From an uncultured Cycloclasticus sp. (GTDB lineage Bacteria; Pseudomonadota; Gammaproteobacteria; Methylococcales; Cycloclasticaceae), in the NCBI GenBank assembly GCA_913060865.1, contig CAJXTU010000001.1, forward strand, positions 124,001-188,000: a stretch of DNA of 64,000 nucleotides. Direction: 5' to 3'. A program made the translations under genes and the position numbers. The stretch's first letter is position 1. Every line of letters starts with the position of its first letter. Below are positions 1 to 8,487 of this stretch, one piece after another. The notes beneath the pieces are model-generated. The model did not search any database. It had not been told where the DNA came from and was given only the letters and a program-made list of their open reading frames with translations.

Positions 1-301
1 TGCGAGCGACACTAGTGCCAGCGAACAGCGCACCAACAAGCCCAGGCCCAGCGGTATAGGCGATACCTGTTATATCGTCACGAGTGACATCGACCTTGGC
101 AAGGCACTGCGCAATGAGGGGAAGGAGTTTACGGACATGGTCGCGTGATGCCAGTTCGGGCACGACACCGCCATATTCTTCGTGCATCTCGACTTGGCTA
201 TATAAAGCATCACTGATCAATCCTTGCTCACCATATAGCGCTACGCCTGTTTCATCACAGGAGGTTTCAATTCCAAGAACAAGGTGAGGACGCTTTCTCA
301 T
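1..301 (-). CDS. tsaD: tRNA N6-adenosine threonylcarbamoyltransferase TsaD, 5' part only
   Basis: Reading the minus strand from ATG at 301-299 gives about 100 residues of the N-terminus of TsaD (Kae1/YgjD), cut by the window edge. Visible are the opening [13 protein letters not shown], the [18 protein letters not shown] stretch with two of the metal-binding region's histidines, and [17 protein letters not shown] near the cut. TsaD transfers the threonylcarbamoyl group made by TsaC onto A37 of ANN-decoding tRNAs in the cytoplasm. It is divergent from rpsU, the usual arrangement beside the macromolecular-synthesis operon. TsaC is encoded at 51956-52513. Confidence 0.95.
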   Translation of the reverse strand, partial: MRKRPHLVLGIETSCDETGVALYGEQGLISDALYSQVEMHEEYGGVVPELASRDHVRKLLPLIAQCLAKVDVTRDDITGIAYTAGPGLVGALFAGTSVAR

Positions 302-397
302 GTGTTTTTATGCCCGTAAGTCAAACTAAATGGAGGCGTATTATCCCTGAGATAAGGGTAAAAGTCTGTAGATAACTGAATTGACGGGATTTAGTTG

Positions 398-426
398 TTG
401 GCTTTAGCATAAGCTGGTTGTATAAT
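398..426 (+). promoter_or_regulatory. sigma70-type promoter of the rpsU-dnaG-rpoD operon
   Basis: A -35-like TTGGCT (398-403) is followed after 17 bases by a perfect -10 TATAAT (421-426). It sits 46 bases before the rpsU start codon in the divergent tsaD/rpsU gap. Sequence and position both fit the main promoter of this operon; the start site itself is inferred. Confidence 0.7.
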
Positions 427-471
427 CCGCGATCCTTTATATACCTTAATTTTAAGAAGAGAGAGAAATAC

Positions 472-699
472 ATGCCTTCAGTACGCGTTAAAGATAACGA
501 ACCATTTGATTTTGCATTACGCCGTTTTAAGCGTACATGCGAAAGAGCGGGTGTTTTGGCCGAATCACGTAAGCGTGAGTTTTATGAGAAGCCAACTGCA
601 GAGCGCAAGCGTAAAGCTGCTGCCGCAGTAAAACGCCACTTGAAAGGTTTGTCGCGTACACGTCGTGCATTAAACAATCTTCGTCGCGGTCGTAGCTAA
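472..699 (+). CDS. rpsU: 30S ribosomal protein bS21
   Basis: Small basic protein of 75 residues beginning [19 protein letters not shown], with the family's [12 protein letters not shown] segment and an arginine-rich tail. It belongs to the 30S subunit and supports translation initiation. The frame stays open upstream to a TTG at 418, but ATG at 472 gives the family N-terminus and lies just after a purine-rich AGAAGAGAG stretch. It is the first gene of the rpsU-GatB/YqeY-dnaG-rpoD unit. It is a few residues longer than E. coli bS21 (71 residues). Confidence 0.97.
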   Translation: MPSVRVKDNEPFDFALRRFKRTCERAGVLAESRKREFYEKPTAERKRKAAAAVKRHLKGLSRTRRALNNLRRGRS

Positions 700-726
700 T
701 AGCTACTTCCTGCGTAGGTTAAAAGT

Positions 727-1185
727 ATGGCTGAGCCAGTGAACGCTTTATCGCTTCGTATCCGAGAGGATATGAAGTTAGCAATGAAGGCGAAAGAAAA
801 AGAAAAGCTAGGTGTCATTCGTTTAATTCTTGCTGCGATTAAACAAAGAGAAGTTGATGAGCGTATAGAGCTAGATGATACGCAAGTCCTTCAATTACTA
901 GACAAAATGGTTAAGCAACGTCGCGACTCGATAGAGGCTTTTGATAAAGCAGGCCGTGATGACTTATCTATTGTTGAGCAAAAAGAAATGCTCATTATCC
1001 AAGACTATTTACCGCAACAATTGACAGAATCAGAAATTGATCAGCTGATAGATCAAGCAATAATTGATTCATCTGCGCAGGGTATGAAGGATATGGGTAA
1101 AGTAATGGGTATTCTTCGTCCTCAATTACAAGGTCGTGCCGACGTTGGCGCAGCCAGCGGTAAAATAAAGGCGAAGTTGTCTTAA
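727..1185 (+). CDS. GatB/YqeY domain-containing protein
   Basis: A 152-residue protein of the YqeY family, related to the tail domain of the GatB amidotransferase subunit. It shows the family features LRIREDMKLAMKAKEKEKL at the N-terminus, a central KQREVDERIELDD segment, and GMKDMGKVMGILRPQLQGRADV near the C-terminus. The domain is thought to contact tRNA; the function of the free-standing protein is not settled. It lies between rpsU and dnaG, its usual place in many bacteria. Start is ATG 27 bases after rpsU. Confidence 0.9.
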   Translation: MAEPVNALSLRIREDMKLAMKAKEKEKLGVIRLILAAIKQREVDERIELDDTQVLQLLDKMVKQRRDSIEAFDKAGRDDLSIVEQKEMLIIQDYLPQQLTESEIDQLIDQAIIDSSAQGMKDMGKVMGILRPQLQGRADVGAASGKIKAKLS

Positions 1186-1328
1186 CCAATTCGTCGTAAC
1201 GGTGGCTTACTGAGCTGGGTCATCAAAGAGAGTAGGTCGTCCCCGTGCTGCTCATTTAAATTCCAAGGCATGTTAGTGTAACCTATCGTTTCAATTTTGA
1301 AATATAGGACAAGAAGTACACGATTATA

Positions 1329-3053
1329 ATGGCAGGCAGAATCCCTCAACACTTTATTGATGATTTATTGGCCAGGACAGATATTGTCGATGTGATTGAC
1401 AGCCTGTTGCCATTAAAGAAAAAAGGCGCCAACTACTCCGCTTGTTGCCCATTCCATAACGAAAAAACCCCAAGTTTTACTGTCAGTCAAGACAAGCAGT
1501 TTTATCACTGCTTTGGATGTGGTGTCAGTGGTTCTGCGATTGGTTTTTTAATGGACTATAGTCATTACAGCTTTGTGGAAGCGATTGAGGAGCTGGCGAG
1601 TCGTGCTGGCGTTGAGGTTATGCACGAACAGGGTTTTGAGCCCGAAAAACCTAAAAGGGACCTAGCGCCACTCGTGCAAATGAACGCTAGTGTGGGGAAT
1701 TTTTACCAGCAACAATTGCGTCAGCATCACTTGGCTGATGGCGCGAAAAATTATCTAAAAAACAGAGGCTTAACCGGTGAGGTGGCAAAAGTATTCCAAT
1801 TGGGTTTTGCGCCAACGGGTTGGGATAATTTGCTGTCATCACTTGGGCGCGATGACAAATCGATAAATGAGCTTCGTGAGCTAGGGCTTGTGGTAACCAA
1901 TGAAAACAATAAGACCTATGATCGTTTTCGAGAACGAATTATTTTCCCTATTCGCAATAAGCGTGGGCAAACGATTGGCTTTGGAGGGCGTGTGCTTGAT
2001 AATGGCGAGCCCAAATATCTGAATTCACCAGAAACGCCGCTGTATCACAAAGGGCGAGAGGTTTATGGCTTATATGAAGCGCTTAAGTCGTCTAGTAAAA
2101 TTCATCGAATTATTGTGGTGGAAGGCTACTTGGACGTTATTTCACTTTATCAACAAGGCATTACCAATGTCGTCGCAGCATTAGGCACGGCGATTACTCG
2201 CGAGCACGTTGATTTGCTCTTTCGTTCAGTATCGGAGTTGGTTATATGTATGGATGGCGACTCAGCGGGGCAAAAAGCCGCTTGGCGAGCCGTGACGAAT
2301 GGGCTGCCTGCGCTGCGCAAAGGACGGCAAATAAAAGTGCTGTCACTCGACGAAGGTGAGGACCCTGATAGTTTAATTCGTGAGAAAGGCGCGGCGAATT
2401 TTGAACGGCTGGTTGATGAGGCTGAACCGTTATCAAGCTATTTTTTCGATTATTTATCAAAGCGACATCCTCTAACTACAATTGAAGGGCGTGCAAGCTT
2501 TATCGAAGAGGCTAAGCCGTTGCTAGAAACGTTGCCGGCGGGCACTTTTTCAGAATTAATGAAAAAGCAGTTAGCCCGAACAACCAATACGCAGAGCGCT
2601 AAGGCAGGGTCTTCATCTAAGCCTCGATTTGGCTCGCGACAACCGGCTCGAAAAAAGGCGGTGGCGCCTTTGTCGGCAATGCGACATTTGATAAAGCTTA
2701 TCCTTCATGAGCCAACCTTGGTGTTACAGCTTAATCCAGATGAGGCGTGGCTTAAGTTAAATGTGCCAGGAATGGATGTGTTAAATGAAATAATACAAGC
2801 CGTAAATAGTCAGCAGGATATGTCGCCAGCGATGTTATTAGAGCGCTTTCGTGGTAGTCAGAGTGAAAAAATAATTAATGTTTTGTTCGCCGAAGAACGG
2901 CTGATTGTCGGAGAGTTGGCTGAACACGAGTTTTTAGGGGCTATAGAGAGGCTTAAAGAGCAAGCAAAGTATGCTCGATATCACGAATTGGCAGAAAAGT
3001 CACAGAATTTAACCGACAAAGAAAAAAAAGAGTTCACGGAATTAATGAAATAG
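1329..3053 (+). CDS. dnaG: DNA primase DnaG
   Basis: A 574-residue primase that makes RNA primers at the replication fork with DnaB helicase. The N-terminal CHC2 zinc ligands are visible as C40, H43, C61 and C64 (CPFH and CFGC). The TOPRIM core follows, with [11 protein letters not shown] and the acidic MDGDSAG motif around residues 265-315. The C-terminal third is the poorly conserved helicase-binding region. Length is close to E. coli DnaG (581). The start ATG has only a weak AAGAAG-like ribosome site. A 143-base gap with no recognisable gene separates it from the GatB/YqeY gene. Confidence 0.97.
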   Translation: MAGRIPQHFIDDLLARTDIVDVIDSLLPLKKKGANYSACCPFHNEKTPSFTVSQDKQFYHCFGCGVSGSAIGFLMDYSHYSFVEAIEELASRAGVEVMHEQGFEPEKPKRDLAPLVQMNASVGNFYQQQLRQHHLADGAKNYLKNRGLTGEVAKVFQLGFAPTGWDNLLSSLGRDDKSINELRELGLVVTNENNKTYDRFRERIIFPIRNKRGQTIGFGGRVLDNGEPKYLNSPETPLYHKGREVYGLYEALKSSSKIHRIIVVEGYLDVISLYQQGITNVVAALGTAITREHVDLLFRSVSELVICMDGDSAGQKAAWRAVTNGLPALRKGRQIKVLSLDEGEDPDSLIREKGAANFERLVDEAEPLSSYFFDYLSKRHPLTTIEGRASFIEEAKPLLETLPAGTFSELMKKQLARTTNTQSAKAGSSSKPRFGSRQPARKKAVAPLSAMRHLIKLILHEPTLVLQLNPDEAWLKLNVPGMDVLNEIIQAVNSQQDMSPAMLLERFRGSQSEKIINVLFAEERLIVGELAEHEFLGAIERLKEQAKYARYHELAEKSQNLTDKEKKEFTELMK

Positions 3054-3059
3054 AGGAAG

Positions 3060-3080
3060 ATTCCTAGATAAATTAGGAAT
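3060..3080 (+). other. hairpin between dnaG and rpoD
   Basis: ATTCCTA (3060-3066) pairs with TAGGAAT (3074-3080) around a 7-base loop, seven bases after the dnaG stop codon. There is no T-run, so it is not a classic terminator. In E. coli the dnaG-rpoD junction is an RNA processing site; a similar role here is an inference from position. Confidence 0.4.
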
Positions 3081-3138
3081 ATCTGCTAAAATACTCGGTT
3101 CAGTCGACGAAAATTTTATTTTAGTTCATAGGAACAAA

Positions 3139-4941
3139 ATGGATAAAGAACAGCAAAAAGAGCAAGCCACTAAAATCAAAGCCCTTATAAGTATGGGGCA
3201 TGAGCAAGGCTATTTAACCTATGCAGAGGTGAATGATCACTTGCCGCAGGATGTAGAGCCAGAACGCATTGAAGAAATCATCAGTATGATTTCAGACATG
3301 GGTATTGGTGTACATGAAGTTGCGCCCGAATCGGATACTGTTTCCGACGGTACTGTGGCTCAAACAGTCGATGAATCTGCTGCTGCTGAGGTCGCTGCGG
3401 TTGCTTTGGCAACGGTTGATAAAGAGCTAGGTCGAACGACAGACCCCGTCCGTATGTATATGCGTGAGATGGGCACGGTAGGCTTGTTAACCCGTGAAGG
3501 TGAGCTTGATATTGCAAAACGTATCGAAGAAGGGCAAAACGAAATGTTGGCAGCGATGGTACGCTACCCAGCCGTTGTCGCTTGTTTTTTTGATGTATTC
3601 GAGAAAATTAAAAATGAAGAATTACGTCTAGCCGATTATATTCCAGATTTTGTTGATCTAGAAGATGACTACGATTACACGCAACCAGCCGCTGCAAAAG
3701 ATGAGAATGCTCCGGAGATTCCGGCGCTAACAGTCGCTGATGTTCAGGTTCGTATTGATGAAATTATTGCAAAGTACAAAACCTGTACAAAGATTGTTGA
3801 TAAGCAAGGTTACTCAGCAGGTAGCTCTCAAAAAGAGTTTGATGAGTTGGCCTTATTGTTCATGGCGCTTAAATTTACACCCCGTTTCTTTGCCTTATTG
3901 TTGAATGTTATAAGAGAGAGCGTCGAATTAGTAAGAGCGCAAGAAAAAACCATCATTGATATTTGTGTTAAACAAGCAAAAATGCCACGTAAGTTATTTA
4001 TTGCGGGTTTTGTGAAGAACGAAAGTGATTTAACCTGGCTTGAAGACCACCTGAAAACAGATGAGCCTTTTGTTGCGGTCATAAAAGAAAACTTCCAGGA
4101 AATTAAAAAAGCACAACTTCGGCTTGCTAACGTAGAAAGCGAAAGCAAGTTAGTAACAGCAGAAATTAAAGACATTAACCGTCGCTTATCCATTGGCGAA
4201 GCAAAAATGCGCCGGGCTAAAAAAGAAATGGTTGAGGCCAATTTACGGTTGGTGATCTCCATTGCTAAAAAATACACAAACCGTGGATTGCAGTTTTTAG
4301 ACCTTATTCAAGAAGGAAATATTGGTCTAATGAAGGCTGTGGATAAATTTGAATATCGCCGAGGTTATAAGTTTTCTACGTATGCAACGTGGTGGATTCG
4401 CCAAGCGATTACGCGTTCAATTGCTGATCAAGCAAGAACGATTCGTATACCGGTTCATATGATTGAAACAATCAATAAATTGAACCGTATTTCGCGCCAA
4501 ATTCTACAAGAAAAAGGACGGGAAGCATTACCAGAAGAATTAGCAATAGAAATGGAAATGCCAGAAGATAAGGTTCGAAAAGTACTTAAAATTGCAAAAG
4601 AACCTATTTCAATGGGCACGCCGATTGGTGATGATGAAGATTCAAGCTTAGGTGACTTTATTGAAGATGCTAATGCTGTTTCACCTGTAGATTCAGCAAC
4701 TATTGAAAGTTTAAGAGAATCAACTCAGGATGTACTGGCTGGTTTAACCGCACGTGAAGCAAAGGTGATTAGAATGCGTTTCGGCATCAACATGAATACT
4801 GATCACACGTTGGAAGAAGTGGGTAAGCAGTTTGATGTAACACGTGAACGTATTCGTCAAATTGAAGCAAAAGCATTGCGCAAATTACGTCATCCATCAC
4901 GTACAGAACACCTTCGTAGTTTTATAGACTCTACGGAATAA
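3139..4941 (+). CDS. rpoD: RNA polymerase sigma factor RpoD (sigma70)
   Basis: Housekeeping sigma factor of 600 residues. Region 1.1 is at the N-terminus and region 1.2 is marked by [11 protein letters not shown] near residue 101. A non-conserved insert follows. Region 2 has [24 protein letters not shown] split by the core-binding and -10 recognition helices ([10 protein letters not shown]). Region 3 follows, and region 4 has the [21 protein letters not shown] helix-turn-helix that reads the -35 box. Last protein gene of the operon, directly before tRNA-Ile2. Confidence 0.98.
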   Translation: MDKEQQKEQATKIKALISMGHEQGYLTYAEVNDHLPQDVEPERIEEIISMISDMGIGVHEVAPESDTVSDGTVAQTVDESAAAEVAAVALATVDKELGRTTDPVRMYMREMGTVGLLTREGELDIAKRIEEGQNEMLAAMVRYPAVVACFFDVFEKIKNEELRLADYIPDFVDLEDDYDYTQPAAAKDENAPEIPALTVADVQVRIDEIIAKYKTCTKIVDKQGYSAGSSQKEFDELALLFMALKFTPRFFALLLNVIRESVELVRAQEKTIIDICVKQAKMPRKLFIAGFVKNESDLTWLEDHLKTDEPFVAVIKENFQEIKKAQLRLANVESESKLVTAEIKDINRRLSIGEAKMRRAKKEMVEANLRLVISIAKKYTNRGLQFLDLIQEGNIGLMKAVDKFEYRRGYKFSTYATWWIRQAITRSIADQARTIRIPVHMIETINKLNRISRQILQEKGREALPEELAIEMEMPEDKVRKVLKIAKEPISMGTPIGDDEDSSLGDFIEDANAVSPVDSATIESLRESTQDVLAGLTAREAKVIRMRFGINMNTDHTLEEVGKQFDVTRERIRQIEAKALRKLRHPSRTEHLRSFIDSTE

Positions 4942-4949
4942 ACCCTATC

Positions 4950-5026
4950 GGGCCTTTAGCTCAGTTGGTTAGAGCAGTGGACTCATAATCCATTGGTCGA
5001 AGGTTCAAGTCCTTCAAGGCCCACCA
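4950..5026 (+). tRNA. ileX: tRNA-Ile2 with anticodon CAU
   Basis: A complete 77-base cloverleaf. The acceptor GGGCCTT (4950-4956) pairs perfectly with AAGGCCC (5016-5022), followed by A and the encoded CCA. The anticodon loop is CTCATAA with CAT at 4984-4986. The T-arm contains GGTTCAAGTCC. CAU could mean elongator Met or Ile2 (lysidine-modified). The GGGCC-type acceptor, rather than the GGCTACG of tRNA-Met, and the position behind rpoD, where E. coli has ileX nearby, favour Ile2. A tRNAscan/TFAM class score would settle it. Confidence 0.9.
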
Positions 5027-5034
5027 ACTATATT

Positions 5035-5070
5035 AGCCCCAATTTCCTATGCAAGGGTTGGGGCTTTTTT
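5035..5070 (+). terminator. rho-independent terminator after tRNA-Ile2
   Basis: AGCCCCAA (5035-5042) pairs with TTGGGGCT (5058-5065) and is followed by a run of T to 5070. It closes the rpsU-rpoD-tRNA unit eight bases after the CCA end. Confidence 0.85.
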
Positions 5071-5327
5071 GTAGGTCACCCCAAAAGTCACCTGAAAAAG
5101 AAATTAATGGCAAGAGTTAGTCAGCTAAGCCGCGTATGGGGATACTCCGTACATGTGCCATGTTGTGTGCCAGAGTAGAGGGGGTACGTTTATAAAAGAA
5201 TTATCAGCTAATGTTTTTATTTCATCCATGTTAATCAGTTCCTTGTTTTGTTGAAATAGCGATATTACGTTTCCGTAGTTATGATCAGTTTAAAATGGGT
5301 AATCATTTTAGTTTTATAGTTTAAAAT

Positions 5328-5510
5328 CTACCAAGCCTTACCAGCACAAAACTCACTCCAAATACCTCTAAACCGAGAAGCTTGCTCCTCTAGGTAGACT
5401 GATTGAGTTCCGGACGAAACAAAGTGCTGCCAACCTAGATAGCCGCCAAAGCTATTTTTTGAATTAACTTCACCACAAATATGGGCAATATTTGTTAATA
5501 GCAGTAACCA
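5328..5510 (-). pseudogene. C-terminal fragment of a small CGEVN-motif protein
   Basis: On the minus strand 60 codons are open from 5510 to the TAG at 5330-5328, with a stop directly upstream and no proper start. The reading contains CGEVNSKNSFGGYLGWQHFV and ends in FRGIWSEFC plus a few residues. As I recall it, this is the C-terminal pattern (CGEVN.KNS.GGY.G...F) of a family of small secreted proteobacterial proteins of unknown function. The expected N-terminus was not found in the neighbouring frames, so it looks truncated. Confidence 0.6.
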
Positions 5511-5527
5511 TTAGCTTTTGTGTGTGT

Positions 5528-5549
5528 TGTGTACCAATTATGTGTACCA
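5528..5549. repeat. direct repeat of TGTGTACCA
   Basis: TGTGTACCA occurs at 5528-5536 and again at 5541-5549, offset by 13 bases. Closely spaced short direct repeats can be protein-binding sites such as recombinase arm sites, but nothing else here supports that reading. Confidence 0.35.
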
Positions 5550-5724
5550 TTTGGTTTTGAAGGTCGGTTATATGTGGCCTCGCTCCTCTGGTTTGTTTTA
5601 CATTAACCCCTCCCGCATAGACTCACTTTTCCCTGTAAAAAGCTTTTCTAAGGTGGTTTGTTTCTGGTTCTGTTAGAATTTATGAATATACAAGGATTAG
5701 TAAGTTAAATTTAAAGGATTAATT

Positions 5725-6186
5725 ATGAAAATTATAGTCGCGTTTTTTCTAGCTCTCTTGGTGGTTCAGCCAGCATATTCTCAGAGGTACAAATGTGAGT
5801 TAGGAGGTAAAGTCAGTTTTCAGCAGCGGCCTTGCTCTGGCGGGAAAGAAAGTATACTTAGTGCTCCGGTTCCAACTAAATCAGATATTGTTCCTGATGC
5901 CGAATATGATAAAGGCGTTACTTTAGGTGCCATTAATCTAAGGTATGAACCAGTTAATAGCATTGGTAGTACGTGGTTCGCTTATAAAGTTGGGGTTACT
6001 AATAACACTTCGGAAACAAGAGATATTCGACTCAAATATAATGCTTTAGATCATGACGGGTTTTTGATTAAAAGTATTCGTCTTCAGGGTAACGTTCCTC
6101 CTAATTCATACAAGACTTTGTCAGATAGAGATTATTTAGATAAGGCAGAGAAAGGGCGTGTTTATAAGTGGGAATTGGATAAATAA
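5725..6186 (+). CDS. small secreted DUF4124-like protein
   Basis: A 153-residue protein with a clear signal peptide (residues 1-19, hydrophobic core, cleavage near AYS-QR). The segment RYKCELGGKVSFQQRPCSGG resembles the DUF4124 pattern (Y.C....G...F.D.PC). The remainder looks like an extracytoplasmic beta-rich domain (VGVTNNTSETRDIRLKYNAL). Probably periplasmic; function unknown. It follows the gene-poor strip behind tRNA-Ile2 and precedes another small secreted protein, 62 bases downstream. AAAGGATT before the ATG is a fair ribosome site. Confidence 0.65.
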   Translation: MKIIVAFFLALLVVQPAYSQRYKCELGGKVSFQQRPCSGGKESILSAPVPTKSDIVPDAEYDKGVTLGAINLRYEPVNSIGSTWFAYKVGVTNNTSETRDIRLKYNALDHDGFLIKSIRLQGNVPPNSYKTLSDRDYLDKAEKGRVYKWELDK

Positions 6187-6248
6187 ACTTAAAACAACCC
6201 GTTGCCTATTAGGTCAAATTAACACTTTAGTAAACTACAAGGAATGTA

Positions 6249-6533
6249 ATGTCTAAACAAGTATTCGCAGTTATTTTAATATCCATTTTTATGATCCCAT
6301 CTATTTCTTTTGCAGGATATAGGTGTAGCTCTACAAATCTAGCGTCAGAAAGAGATACACGTGAAGAGGTGCGCAGTGACTGTGGTGATCCGGTTAGGGT
6401 TTACCATGATGTTGTTAGATACAGGGGGCACTGGGAGAATCGTGAAAGGTGGATTTATGAGAGAAACGGAAGAGTAAATGGACTTGATTTTTATGATGGT
6501 GTTTTGAGGGAGATTAGCCGAGTCAAAAGGTAA
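6249..6533 (+). CDS. small secreted DUF2845-like protein
   Basis: A 94-residue protein with a signal peptide (residues 1-22, ending SFA-GY). The mature part contains YRCSS, the CGDPVRV motif, WIYERNGRVNGLDFYDG and LREI, which match the pattern of the DUF2845 family of short periplasmic proteins of unknown function. The ribosome site AAGGAATG precedes the ATG. It forms a pair with the DUF4124-like gene. The 222 bases after it hold no gene that I recognise. Confidence 0.65.
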   Translation: MSKQVFAVILISIFMIPSISFAGYRCSSTNLASERDTREEVRSDCGDPVRVYHDVVRYRGHWENRERWIYERNGRVNGLDFYDGVLREISRVKR

Positions 6534-6755
6534 GCTGGGCTGAGGCTTAACTTGGTGCTATTCGGTAGCGTACTTCCCCCCCTCAGTCCACTAGTGCTTG
6601 TTTTTATCCAGAATTAATACCCTCAACGCCAAACCTTTTACTACAAAACAGAAGTTCAATTGAGGTATTTTTTAGGGTATGTCTGAAATCTGACTTCGGT
6701 AGACATTTAGTCATTATCCTAACATACGATGTTTGAGCTGCTAATAGAGTGCTTT

Positions 6756-8153
6756 CTATATGACATTTGAAAAACGTTGTTTAGCCTTTTGTTGGGTGTA
6801 ACGGTCAAAAGCCATACAAATATTTCTTATCAGTAGGTGGCCTGATGGTAGCACCTCAATTTTGTGGGCATCGTAGCGTATTAAGCCGTCCTGTGAAAAC
6901 TGCTCTAACTGTGTGTAAGCATCAGCAAAGTATTCGGCAAAGTTAATGTGGAGTTCTTTTTCAACAGCATCAATATCTAGGGCAAAGTGACAAATAAGCT
7001 TAGTGATGACGGTGCGGCGAATTTTATCGTCGGCATTTAGAGTGATGCCTTGAAAAATAGGCAATTCATCATGGTTAAGACTGTTTGTATAGTCTTCCAG
7101 TGTGCGCTGGTTTTGAGAATATGAATCTGCAATGCGCCCAATGGATGTAACGCCTAGGCCAATAAGGTCACACTCCGAGCGTGTGGAGTAGCCTTGGAAA
7201 TTTCGGTAGAGTTTGCCGTTACGTTGAGCAACAGCAAGTTCATCTTCTGGTTTGGCGAAATGATCCATGCCAATGTATGCGTACCCTGCGCTGGTTAGTT
7301 GATCGATTGACCGATGCAGTATTTCAAGCTTTACCTCTGGTTGAGGTAAATCATCATTATTCATTTGACGCTGCACTTTAAATCGATCTGGCATATGTGC
7401 GTAGTTAAAAATAGATAGCCGGTCGGGGTTGGCGGTATTAATCACTTTATCGAGTGTTTCAGAAAAGCTACGGGGGGTTTGATGTGGTAAACCATAAATC
7501 AGATCAAGGCTAATAGAGCGAAAGTTATTAGCGCGAGCGGCATCAATAACAGCAAACGTTTCTGCTTCACTTTGAATACGATTAACGGCTTTTTGGACGA
7601 TGGGGTTGAAATCTTGAACACCTAAGCTGAGGCGGTTGAAGCCAATGTCACGCAATAGAGCGATGGTTTTTTCATCAGCTTCACGCGGGTCAATTTCAAT
7701 TGAAAATTCGCCATTATCATCATCCGCTAAGTTGAAGTGCTGACGTGTAACCGACATCAGTTCTCGCATTTGATCGTGATTGATAAAGGTGGGTGTGCCG
7801 CCTCCCCAGTGAAGTTGTTCAACGGGGCGGCTAGAATCAAATAAAGCCGCTTGTAGGGCTATTTCTTTATGTAAATTTTTTAAGTAGGGTTCAGCGTGCT
7901 TACGGTTTTTGGTGATAATTTTGTTGCAGGCACAGTAAAAACATACGGTGTCACAAAATGGCAGGTGAAAATATAGGGATAGTGGGCCACCTCGTTGGTT
8001 AGATAGCTCAACTTGTTGCTGATAGTTATCAGTTGTGAAATTTTCACTAAACTCAACGGCTGTTGGGTAAGACGTATAACGTGGCCCTGATTTGTTATAG
8101 CGTTGAATGAGGTCGAGGTCAAAAGTTACAGTTTGTTCCAATGTTATAGCCAT
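6756..8153 (-). CDS. hemN: oxygen-independent coproporphyrinogen III oxidase HemN
   Basis: A 465-residue radical-SAM enzyme that decarboxylates coproporphyrinogen III to protoporphyrinogen IX without oxygen. Cluster ligands are C67, C71 and C74, with the neighbouring C76 typical of HemN (HLPFCDTVCFYCACNK). YTSYPTAVEF near the N-terminus and the GGGTPTF motif (SAM binding) are also present. Length and motifs match true HemN rather than HemW. It is divergent from trhP; a likely FNR/Anr site lies 64-77 bases upstream of its start. The aerobic counterpart HemF is at 52528-53445. Confidence 0.96.
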   Translation of the reverse strand: MAITLEQTVTFDLDLIQRYNKSGPRYTSYPTAVEFSENFTTDNYQQQVELSNQRGGPLSLYFHLPFCDTVCFYCACNKIITKNRKHAEPYLKNLHKEIALQAALFDSSRPVEQLHWGGGTPTFINHDQMRELMSVTRQHFNLADDDNGEFSIEIDPREADEKTIALLRDIGFNRLSLGVQDFNPIVQKAVNRIQSEAETFAVIDAARANNFRSISLDLIYGLPHQTPRSFSETLDKVINTANPDRLSIFNYAHMPDRFKVQRQMNNDDLPQPEVKLEILHRSIDQLTSAGYAYIGMDHFAKPEDELAVAQRNGKLYRNFQGYSTRSECDLIGLGVTSIGRIADSYSQNQRTLEDYTNSLNHDELPIFQGITLNADDKIRRTVITKLICHFALDIDAVEKELHINFAEYFADAYTQLEQFSQDGLIRYDAHKIEVLPSGHLLIRNICMAFDRYTQQKAKQRFSNVI

Positions 8154-8171
8154 CTAGCGGTTGTTCAGGGC

Positions 8172-8230
8172 ATTATATCGCTTAAAAGAAGCAGTCCCTG
8201 AGAAATAGCGTGATATCTGATATCAATCAA
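8172..8230 (-). promoter_or_regulatory. FNR/Anr-type site and -10 box upstream of hemN
   Basis: CTGAT-ATCA-ATCAA at 8217-8230 matches the FNR consensus TTGAT-N4-ATCAA at 9 of 10 positions. On the minus strand TATAAT occurs at 8177-8172, 19 bases before the hemN start. That puts the site centre near -58 of the likely start, roughly the class I position. The rest of the 334-base gap to trhP (8154-8487) shows no gene. Confidence 0.6.
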
Positions 8231-8487
8231 ATTGACCGCCAAATAATTCAGGTAAACTCACGCGATATTGAGTGTGTGGTGATTATTGGCTGGTTTATTG
8301 CTGAGCTAGGACATAGGTGTTGAGAGCCAAGCTGGCGGTTAGTCGTACATTGCAGCTAGTGAAAAGCGCGCTAATAGCTATGTTTTGGTACTGAAGTGGG
8401 CTTTGGTGGTTATGTGTAAGAGCGTAGGAAGTCAGTCTAAACGTAACCCAAAACTATAAAACGATGCCGATTTAATTTAGAAAGAAA

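Larger units (their letters stand above)
5071..5724. other. gene-poor decayed region between tRNA-Ile2 and a secreted-protein gene
   Basis: About 650 bases hold no intact gene. Seen inside are a broken coding fragment on the minus strand (5328-5510), a spaced repeat of GTCACC just after the terminator (5075-5080 and 5087-5092), and a 9-base direct repeat (5528-5549). The 3' ends of tRNA genes are common integration sites, so this may be a decayed insertion. No integrase and no duplicated tRNA end were recognised here. Confidence 0.5.

Noticed and set aside
3828-4277. A 149-codon minus-strand frame inside rpoD
   Set aside because: It is a shadow of the rpoD reading frame; no independent motif or ribosome site.
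4993-5178. A 61-codon plus-strand frame starting inside tRNA-Ile2 and ending in a possible integrase-like MARV start
   Set aside because: It runs through the tRNA and its terminator; the few residues resembling an integrase start are not enough.
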